Below are positions 1 to 5,028 of a stretch of DNA of 5,145 nucleotides, piece by piece (within the stretch, counting starts at the first letter, position 1; each line of letters begins with the position of its first letter). The notes under the pieces are model-generated. The model worked only from the letters and a program-made list of their open reading frames with translations, had not been told where the DNA came from and ran no database searches. The stretch is from UBA10427 sp003500135. GTDB taxonomy: Bacteria > Bacteroidota > Bacteroidia > Cytophagales > Cyclobacteriaceae. A program made the translations under genes and the position numbers. The stretch is taken from positions 1 through 5,145 of the forward strand of contig CAWZYQ010000204.1 of NCBI GenBank assembly GCA_963966275.1, given 5' to 3'.

Positions 1-115
1 AGCCGAGCCTTGCTACATTAAAAATATTAGTCAGTAAATGCCTAAGTCAGTAATATTATAAAGTGAATAAGGTTCACAAGATGTTACATGATTAGTGAGG
101 AAGTAAAACATAGCT

Positions 116-384
116 CTTCGTAGTCCGCGACCGCGAAGAACTGGTGAAACCCTGAAATCTGTGACCCTGCAGAATAATTGGATCATTTCAATGAATTGAT
201 GGTTTTCAACTTTGAGGGAAGGCGCAGATACCCTGTTCATAGGTACTATTCAGTCTACGTTTTGTCGCTTCACTACAAAAACTGAAGACTAAAAATAGCG
301 GGATCCATCCTGGAATCTAATAATTCCGATGGCCCAAGTTGAAAACTTGAAGAATTATTACCCCAAGTTACGCTCCGTTAAACT
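116..384 (+). repeat. Structured direct repeat, copy 1 (left of hipBST)
   Basis: This non-coding element recurs at 2120-2390 in the same orientation. Positions 222-336 are identical to 2224-2338 (115 bp). The left flank (116-221) is about 88 percent identical with two one-base gaps, and the right flank (337-384) about 80 percent. Predicted pairing, read by eye on the plus strand: hairpin 116-125/129-138 (9 of 10 pairs); closing stem 202-212 with 336-346 (11 bp); inside it 229-232/242-245; a long arm 246-249/295-298, 252-256/286-290 and 260-265/275-280; and 305-309/328-332 continuing as 312-316/323-327. A terminal hairpin uses 366-372 and 376-384. The wobble pairs seen (121 with 133, 201 with 347) are G-U on the plus strand and A-C on the minus strand, which favours plus as the folded strand. 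I do not recognise the family. It could be a recombination site, a MITE-like element or a non-coding RNA. Confidence 0.9.
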
Positions 385-500
385 AAAATTGGTCAGGGAT
401 TATATAGCAATTGGAGCTAAAGGCTCGACATGTCACAAAAAAATCTCGGGGATTTTTGGAAATTTATGGTCAGGCTAACCTGGTTATCAAATCAATAGCT

Positions 501-549
501 ATATTTAAATGCATATATTTATTAATAATATGTATTTATTATATTTAAA
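501..549. promoter_or_regulatory. Candidate hipBST operator/promoter region with nested repeats
   Basis: An imperfect inverted repeat has 11-base arms at 506-516 and 528-538 (10 of 11 complementary) around an 11-base centre. It is bracketed by two copies of ATATTTAAA at 501-509 and 541-549, exactly 40 bp apart. The whole stretch from about 500 to 597 is extremely AT-rich. HipB-type XRE proteins usually repress their own operon by binding palindromes upstream of it, so this is the natural candidate operator. A possible Bacteroidota-type -7 element (TATATTCG, one mismatch to TAnnTTTG) lies at 564-571, but I see no convincing -33 element, so the exact promoter is not fixed. Confidence 0.45.
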
Positions 550-597
550 AACATGTAATTTAATATATTCGTATAATTTTATATCTTATTGCATATA

Positions 598-804
598 ATG
601 AAAAGGTTGCCTGATTTTGTAAAAGAGCGAAGAAAAGCAGTGAAACTGACCCAGGAAGAATTTGCAGAACGTGCCGGCGTGGCGCTTACTGTGGTCAGGA
701 AAATAGAACAGGGTAAGACAAATATGAATTTGGATAAGGTGAATCTTGTTTTAAAAATGTTCGGTCACGAATTAGCTCCTGTAAATAGTAAAGACCTAAT
801 TTAA
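598..804 (+). CDS. hipB: HipB-like XRE-family transcriptional regulator, first gene of hipBST
   Basis: This small DNA-binding protein of 68 residues is nearly all one helix-turn-helix domain of the XRE/Cro type (about residues 6-60). The hallmark stretch is LTQEEFAERAGV followed by the recognition-helix segment TVVRKIEQGKTNMNLDKV. In HipBST systems HipB binds the operon's operator and, with HipS, holds the HipT kinase, giving autoregulation and added neutralisation. I chose ATG 598; an in-frame TTG at 589 would add only three residues. No Shine-Dalgarno sequence is visible, which is usual in Bacteroidota. Its stop (TAA 802-804) overlaps the hipS ATG by one base, implying translational coupling. 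The protein is shorter than E. coli HipB (88 aa) and lacks an extended C-terminal tail. DNA targets are inferred, not shown. Confidence 0.88.
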   Translation: MKRLPDFVKERRKAVKLTQEEFAERAGVALTVVRKIEQGKTNMNLDKVNLVLKMFGHELAPVNSKDLI

Positions 805-1139
805 TGAGGCGGGGTTACGTATATTATAAGGATCGCTTTGCTGGAATAATCACAGAGACGAATGACGGCGAATACGTGTTTCAGTACGACCCTCAATATG
901 TTGTAGACCACCCGGATGATTTTATAACATTCACGATGCCAGTGTCAGAATATCCATACACTGAAAAACGCCTTTTTCCTTTTTTTGAGGGATTAATCCC
1001 AGAAGGGTGGCTTCTGGATATTGCCTCTGAAAACTGGAAAATCAATAAAAATGACCGTATGGGCTTATTGCTGGCGTGCTGTCAAAATTGTATAGGTGCT
1101 GTTAGTGTAGTTCCTAAAAAGGTAAGTGATGAAAAATAG
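804..1139 (+). CDS. hipS: HipS-like antitoxin: stand-alone HipA N-terminal domain
   Basis: This 111-residue protein corresponds to the N-terminal subdomain that is fused to the kinase in ordinary HipA. Recognisable blocks are the opening strand pair GYVYYKDRFAGIITE, the motif FFEGLIPEGWLL (about residues 60-71) and DRMGLLLACCQNCIGAV (about 84-100), equivalent to the HipA 'LPEG' and 'DCIGAV' blocks. The usual Asp of DCIG is Asn here. In the characterised E. coli O127 HipBST system the separate HipS is the main antitoxin and inhibits the HipT kinase, so I infer the same role. The start ATG overlaps the hipB stop by one base. The 3' end overlaps hipT by 11 bases (ATG 1129 to TAG 1139). The three genes are therefore one tightly coupled operon. 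Confidence 0.85.
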   Translation: MRRGYVYYKDRFAGIITETNDGEYVFQYDPQYVVDHPDDFITFTMPVSEYPYTEKRLFPFFEGLIPEGWLLDIASENWKINKNDRMGLLLACCQNCIGAVSVVPKKVSDEK

Positions 1140-2073
1140 ATGCTTACACTGTTATCAACCAACACAGTACGGTGCCGATTTTCATAAAAAGTGTTCCCTT
1201 GATTTTTTTGGTACACCTAAGCCCCCTGAAATAACTTATTCGCTGGATCAAATGGACGAGCTGGCGAAAAAAGTAGTAGAACGAAGTGTTTCAGTACCAG
1301 GGGTTCAGCCAAAGTTATCCATGTCGGTAGTAAAAAAGGCAAAGGAAAAAAATGAATCTCGATTGACTATTGTAGGTGCTTTGGGAGGTAATTATATATT
1401 CAAGCCACCTACAGCGCAATATCCGCAAATGCCGGCAAATGAGCATTTGACAACATGTATTGCAGAAAGTTATGGGATCAAGGTGGTTCCTTCTTGCATG
1501 GTCCGTCTAACTTCAGGTGAACTTTCTTATCTCACAAAACGAGTGGATCGTACCAGCAAGGGCGATAAACTTCATATGATCGATATGTTTCAAATTACAG
1601 AAGCCTTCGATAAATATAAAGGTTCAATGGAGAAGGTAGGAAAAGCACTTGAGGCTTATTCCAGCAATACCTTACTGGATATGATATTCTTTTTTGAATT
1701 GGCTCTTTTTTGTTTTCTCACTGGTAACAACGACATGCATTTAAAGAATTTTTCTATGATTGAAGGCCCTTCAGGATGGGTGTTTGCTCCCGCTTACGAT
1801 CTTCTGAACGTTGCGATATTATTGCCCGATGATAAAGAGGAATTGGCTCTTACACTTGGTGGAAAGAAGAAGAAACTTAAAAGAGAACACTTTGAAAGGC
1901 TGGGGGAAGATCTGGGTATGACGAAAAAGCAAGTGGAAGCTGCTTTTAAGCGGATGACAAGAAATAAATCCAAAGCCTTAAGCTTGATAAAAATGTCCTT
2001 CCTTTCAGATGATATGAAAACTGATTATCGAAATTTGCTCATTTCAAGATATGAGCAATTAGACCTGGATTGA
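1129..2073 (+). CDS. hipT: HipT-like serine/threonine kinase toxin
   Basis: This 314-residue HipA-fold kinase lacks the N-terminal subdomain that hipS supplies. Visible parts in order: a Cys/His knuckle (C5, C8, H19, C22) seen in Bacteroidota HipA-like proteins; a glycine-rich loop region with the SVS pair S53/S55 followed by VPGVQPKLS; the ATP-contacting Lys in NYIFKPP (K92); the catalytic loop GNNDMHLKNF with D202 and N207; and the metal-binding Asp in PAYDLLNV (D224). All key kinase residues are intact, so the protein looks active. In E. coli HipT two loop serines in the same S-x-S pattern are autophosphorylated and the known target is tryptophanyl-tRNA synthetase; the target here is unknown. 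ATG 1129 is preferred over GTG 1126 because AAAAAGG (1116-1122) lies at good ribosome-binding spacing. Confidence 0.92.
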   Translation: MKNRCLHCYQPTQYGADFHKKCSLDFFGTPKPPEITYSLDQMDELAKKVVERSVSVPGVQPKLSMSVVKKAKEKNESRLTIVGALGGNYIFKPPTAQYPQMPANEHLTTCIAESYGIKVVPSCMVRLTSGELSYLTKRVDRTSKGDKLHMIDMFQITEAFDKYKGSMEKVGKALEAYSSNTLLDMIFFFELALFCFLTGNNDMHLKNFSMIEGPSGWVFAPAYDLLNVAILLPDDKEELALTLGGKKKKLKREHFERLGEDLGMTKKQVEAAFKRMTRNKSKALSLIKMSFLSDDMKTDYRNLLISRYEQLDLD

Positions 2074-2095
2074 ACATCATGCTGTATGAATAACA

Positions 2096-2142
2096 TTAGC
2101 AGTTAAGGGTACTTTTGCCCTTCGTAGTCCGCGACTGCTAAG
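2096..2142 (+). other. Nested hairpin spanning the hipT 3' flank and the left edge of repeat copy 2
   Basis: TTAGCAGT (2096-2103), which lies outside the repeat, is perfectly complementary to ACTGCTAA (2134-2141) inside it. AAGGG (2105-2109) pairs with CCCTT (2118-2122) within the loop. The fold competes with the 2120-2142 hairpin that copy 2 shares with copy 1. It begins 22 bases after the hipT stop, so it could also serve as a 3' end structure for the operon, although no T tract follows it. Confidence 0.5.
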
Positions 2143-2390
2143 AACTGGTGAAAGCCAGGATTTGTGACCCGGCAGAATAATCGGATCTTTCAATAAATTG
2201 ATGGTTTTCAACTTTGACGGAAAGCGCAGATACCCTGTTCATAGGTACTATTCAGTCTACGTTTTGTCGCTTCACTACAAAAACTGAAGACTAAAAATAG
2301 CGGGATCCATCCTGGAATCTAATAATTCCGATGGCCCACTTTGAAAACTTGCAGAATTATCAACTCAAGTTATGCCCAGCGTAACTTGAG
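2120..2390 (+). repeat. Structured direct repeat, copy 2 (right of hipBST)
   Basis: This is the second copy of the element at 116-384, in the same orientation and offset by 2002-2004 bases. The 115-bp core 2224-2338 is identical. The left-end hairpin (2120-2129/2133-2142) keeps 9 of 10 pairs although its bases differ: one pair is lost and another gained. The closing stem is shortened to 8 bp (2204-2211 with 2341-2348). The right end carries a much stronger hairpin than copy 1: 2364-2375 pairs with 2379-2390 (12 bp including one G-U) around a 3-base loop. No target-site duplication is obvious around either copy. The remaining bases up to the mrpG stop (2391-2531) show no gene. Confidence 0.9.
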
Positions 2391-2531
2391 GTAGTTTGGG
2401 TAGTTGATGACAATATTTTTTTAAACAACAAAATTCACCCAGGATTTTAGGTTTATTCTTAATATGGTGATTATGATATTTTATTTGTTACTTCACATCT
2501 TCTTCCGAGTGGCGTTGTTTGTTGTACTCTT

Positions 2532-2843
2532 CTACTTTTTCAACAACTGTTTTTCCCAGAAACTGACGCCGGTTATTACGGCAGCTCTCGATACGATATG
2601 TGCCGCCAGTGGAGATATCAGGAAAATGAAGAAAAGGATGGCGAAAATCTCAATGAATATCATGATATCATTGTAATGGATACCCACACCTAGTGGTATT
2701 AGCAGAACACCTAATACAACAGCTTTAGTACTCGCCGAATTGCGGATGTAAAAGTCCGGTAGCCGAAACATACCAAAGGAGGAGATGAGCATAAACAAGG
2801 CGCCTATAAAAATGAATATGGAACTGATGATATCTTTAAGCAT
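2532..2843 (-). CDS. mrpG: MrpG/MnhG-like subunit G of a multisubunit Na+/H+ antiporter
   Basis: This is a 103-residue membrane protein when started at the internal ATG 2843. It has the family signature GMFRLPDFYIRNSASTKAVVLGV (split here as GMFRLPDFY near residues 24-32 and ASTKAVVLG near 37-45) and three hydrophobic segments, followed by a short Lys-rich tail. MrpG is a small subunit of the Mrp/Mnh complex, which exports Na+ in exchange for protons at the inner membrane and needs all six or seven subunits to work. Here only F (broken) and G remain. The reading frame is continuous with mrpF upstream, with no stop between. Without the large A and D subunits and without an intact upstream operon, the gene is probably a non-functional remnant, although its own coding sequence is intact. 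Confidence 0.85.
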   Translation of the reverse strand: MLKDIISSIFIFIGALFMLISSFGMFRLPDFYIRNSASTKAVVLGVLLIPLGVGIHYNDIMIFIEIFAILFFIFLISPLAAHIVSRAAVITGVSFWEKQLLKK

Positions 2844-3035
2844 CTTTATTATGTTGATTTCTTTTTGAACGGGATAATTGGCAAAGGTCAGTGAGCCTGC
2901 AAAAGCTACAAGCGACATGGTAAGCGCCACATTGAGGCAGGCCTTTTCACCCGACAGGATGGAATAAATGGCCAGTACTACAAGAAGGTTTCCTGAAAAT
3001 AAATCTAACAAAATCACCCTATCGGGCAGGCTTCC
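2844..3035 (-). pseudogene. mrpF: 5'-truncated MrpF/MnhF-like antiporter subunit F
   Basis: The frame upstream of mrpG encodes the body of MrpF, with the signature SLPDRVILLDLFSGNLLVVL and a second hydrophobic stretch ending in TFANYPVQKE. About 25 N-terminal residues, including the first transmembrane segment, are missing. Upstream of roughly 3035 the sequence reads instead as istB on the opposite strand. The F frame runs straight into mrpG. Shifting by one base just after CAAAAAG exposes tandem TAA TAA two bases before the mrpG ATG, so the normal F stop was probably lost by a one-base gain in the A5 run (T5 at 2862-2866 on the plus strand). A genuine F-G fusion is the alternative. No start codon or promoter survives. 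Confidence 0.8.
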
Positions 3036-3687
3036 GTTATAGAGCCAGTTTGGAAGAAGTGAACGCATCAAATGAACGGGGAGTGGACCCTGCACTGGTT
3101 GCATAATTGGCTACTGGTGAATACATGGAAAAGGGTGAAGCCATATTAATTACCGGAGCTACCGGCTGTGGTAAAAGCTTTTTAGCTTCAGCGTTTGGGC
3201 AGCAAGCCTGTTTACAAGGCAAGAAAGTATTATACTTTAATGCTCAAAAACTCATGCAGCGGTTAAAGACCTGCAGACAAGACGGTACCATCCATAAGTT
3301 TTTTGACAAAGTGGCTAAAACTGATTTGCTTATTATCCATGATTTTGTATTAACAAGACTTGAGCATACTCAGCAACCTGATCTTATGGAAATAATTGAG
3401 GATAGGCATAGCAATATTCAACGATTATGGTCTCTCAACGGCCCGTATCAAGTTGGTATGATATAATCGATGAAGAAACAATTGCTGTTGCCATTCTGGA
3501 TCGATTAGTTAATGCGGCTCAATTAATACAAATCACTGGAGAAAGTTTAAGGAAAAAACTGCAATATTGTCATGCACATGTTCTTTGTGTCAAAAAATTA
3601 AACCAAGGGGTCAGTATCACCGGAGAGGGGTCCGCATCACCGGAATATGCACCAGCAAGATTAGCAGATTTCTACGATATTTGGTAG
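3023..3687 (+). pseudogene. istB: IstB helper ATPase of an IS21-type element, decayed
   Basis: IstB is the AAA+ ATPase that assists the IstA transposase. The frame begins within the conserved AGFRYRASLEEVN block, so about 65-70 N-terminal residues are lost. A nonsense codon TAA at 3104-3106 interrupts ERGVDPALVA / LATGEYMEKGEAILITG. Walker A is intact (GATGCGKS, 3155-3178). Walker B reads LLIIHDFVL where the family has a DD pair followed by FG, so an Asp is now His (3338-3340) and a Gly is Val. Near 3415-3418 one base is missing after EDRHSN, and the expected STIMVSQRPVSSWYDIIDEETIA continues in another frame. The conserved part ends at GESLRKK (3558). The open frame then runs on through the IS end repeats to 3687. 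Three independent lesions make this clearly non-functional. Confidence 0.9.
3607..3644. repeat. Tandem terminal repeats of the IS21-type end
   Basis: Two 18-bp units, GGGGTCAGTATCACCGGA (3607-3624) and GGGGTCCGCATCACCGGA (3627-3644), match at 16 of 18 positions with a 20-bp period, just downstream of the istB conserved end. IS21 elements typically carry several such transposase-binding repeats near each tip, which supports the IS assignment. They lie inside the extended istB frame, another sign that the natural istB stop has been lost. Confidence 0.7.
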
Positions 3688-3807
3688 GTGCAGTTTACGA
3701 GCGGGTTATCCTTTTTTTCAAATCGTCTAACTGATTTTTGTTCGAAGGTCGCCTGCTTGAATTGAGGCTATTAAACCTTTAATTTTTATACCTGATAGTC
3801 TATTAGT

Positions 3808-3847
3808 AAAAAAAGAAATAGCCAGTTAAATACAACTGACTATTTCT
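3808..3847 (-). terminator. Intrinsic terminator of the outer-membrane protein gene
   Basis: The arms 3814-3827 and 3834-3847 form a 14-bp stem with a 6-base loop, followed on the minus strand by a run of seven U. The only imperfect pair (3822/3839) is a G-U wobble on the minus-strand transcript but a C-A mismatch on the plus strand, which agrees with use by the minus-strand gene whose frame ends at 3854, only a few bases upstream. Confidence 0.9.
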
Positions 3848-3853
3848 AAGAGT

Positions 3854-4492
3854 TTAGAATTGATAAGTTAATGGAAAATTAAATCCATAAAACATGAAAC
3901 TAGCGCTTGAACTTCCTGAAAATATTGCAGTTACCGCAGGGCTAATCCCAATCTTACCTATTTTAATATAGAATCCTACAGAACTCATTGCTCCAAGCCC
4001 TGATGATGTTTTCTTATCATAAATATCAACAAATGGAGTTGTTATATTATTAAAAATTGCCTAATATTCTTTAAATGAAAACACCCCAATTGCAAATTCA
4101 GATGTTAATCCAAAATGCTTTCTTTTAAGTTTTGGACTAATTCCGGCATATACACCCCCTCCATTAATGACATAGTCAGATGAGTTTGTATTCCCAGGCG
4201 CCCAACTCGAGCTTCCCAATTGGTCAGCTCCAACCATAAATGTTGTGCCAACAAAATAATCAATGAATGAATGCTTTGAGTTTGCAACAAACTTAATATC
4301 CATACCATTCAATACAGTGTTGTCCCAACTGGCAAGGGATGATTTGAAATCGGCATAATTATCAGAATTCAGGTTATTAAACAGAACTGAATACCCAATT
4401 TCTATGCTTAGTTTTATTTTTTGCCCTTTTTCTTGTGATAACAAAATGAAAGGGCAAAAAGTAAAAAAAGACACTAATAGTATTTTTCTCAT
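3854..4492 (-). pseudogene. Outer-membrane beta-barrel-like protein interrupted by an in-frame TAG
   Basis: The first part (4492 to the TAG at 4063-4061) encodes 143 residues. These comprise a signal peptide (MRK, a hydrophobic stretch to about residue 18, likely cleavage at LLS-Q) and then alternating polar/hydrophobic stretches rich in Gly, Ser, Asn and aromatics, as in Bacteroidota outer-membrane barrel proteins. The same frame continues after the TAG for 68 codons to TAA (3856-3854). That part includes GLGAMSSVGFYIKIGKIGIS and ends in GFNFPLTYQF; a terminal Phe is typical of the last barrel strand. Without the stop the protein would have 212 residues. A strong terminator follows directly, so the original gene clearly ran to 3854. 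No specific family is recognised. Either a recent nonsense mutation, a sequencing error or readthrough explains the TAG. No convincing promoter or ribosome-binding site is seen upstream. Confidence 0.75.
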
Positions 4493-5028
4493 AGTTAATA
4501 AATTTAGTTATCACTTTCACTTACCAAAACTTCCTTCGCTAAATTTCCAACATCCGTGATTAAATATTCTTTTAAATTCCCAATTTTGAAACTTTTCGGA
4601 TGTTCGTGGGCCGGGGCCTATTTTTTCCCACTTACATACGCAATTCTTAATCTACTCTTTTTTGATTGAGAATTATTTTAGGGCTTTCTAAATTGTATCC
4701 ATAGGGTCTATTTTACATATTTGATAATATTAAGGGTAAAATGCGAATTGCATGCATTTTAACCAACATGTTAGATATGGTCATATCAATATGAGTTATT
4801 TTAAATCTTCACATAACAACTTCATTGAGTTCTGTTTTTTTACCAGGTTTTATTCTGATCACTAAGATAACCTATCCCAAGTATGAAAGCATCTCATAAC
4901 GTTTTATATTCACTTGTTTCTCTGTTTCTCTATTTTTAAATTTATTGCTTAAGATCACTTTATTTTATTGTAACATTTTATGAAAGAAATAAATTCATAT
5001 CAAATCCAGTTTTTATATAATCAAATGA
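4493..5028. other. AT-rich intergenic stretch with several inverted repeats, no supported gene
   Basis: I see no credible coding sequence on either strand; the longest start-to-stop runs are short and of low-complexity composition. Structures present: 8-bp perfect arms AACATCCG/CGGATGTT at 4549-4556 and 4597-4604 with a 40-base spacer; an isolated GC patch GGGCCGGGGCC at 4608-4618; 11-base arms 4642-4652/4664-4674 (10 of 11, the exception G-U on the plus strand); 7-bp arms 4738-4744/4754-4760; and a GATATG-GT-CATATC palindrome at 4774-4787. Some may be ends of decayed insertion sequences. Confidence 0.6.

Larger units (their letters stand above)
3023..3700 (+). mobile_element. IS21-family insertion sequence remnant (right part)
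   Basis: The remnant contains the 3' three quarters of istB followed by the multiple terminal repeats expected at an IS21-type end (3607-3624 and 3627-3644). The left part of the element, including all of istA and the start of istB, is absent and the remnant abuts truncated mrpF at about 3020-3037. The outer right end is not certain. A plausible tip is the GTGCAGTTTAC segment at 3688-3698, inferred only from its position just beyond the repeats. The element cannot transpose by itself. Confidence 0.75.

Noticed and set aside
29..53. AGTCAGTAA repeated at 29-37 and 45-53 as a CRISPR-like or iteron array
   Set aside because: Only two 9-base copies 16 bases apart; too few and too short to support an array or origin.
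31..240. 69-residue minus-strand open frame overlapping the left part of repeat copy 1
   Set aside because: No recognisable domain, and the conserved feature here is secondary structure. The frame is not kept in copy 2, where one-base gaps shift it.
376..384. GTTAAAC (377-383) as an integron attC core site
   Set aside because: It fits GTTRRRY by chance, but no matching RYYYAAC partner in the right place was seen and the corresponding bases in copy 2 do not fit.
439..457. 7-bp hairpin AAAAATC/GATTTTT as a terminator
   Set aside because: It is weak, almost all A-T, has no clear T tract after the stem and no gene upstream to terminate.
2464..2676. 70-residue plus-strand hydrophobic frame
   Set aside because: It is antisense to mrpG, whose family signature is clear. 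The hydrophobicity comes from the complement of membrane-protein codons.
3044..3104. Extension of the minus-strand mrpF frame to an apparent start at 3104
   Set aside because: The added residues do not resemble the MrpF N-terminus, and the plus strand encodes conserved IstB sequence there, so this start is an artefact of the junction.
3037..3222. 61-residue minus-strand frame
   Set aside because: It is antisense to the istB Walker A region, which is unmistakable on the plus strand.
4105..4308. 67-residue minus-strand frame inside the barrel-protein gene
   Set aside because: It is a different frame of the same strand with no start context. The longer frame has a signal peptide, a barrel C-terminus and a terminator.
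4791..4865. Short plus-strand frame starting ATGAGTTATTTT
   Set aside because: Twenty-four residues of AT-driven composition, no ribosome-binding site, no recognisable similarity.
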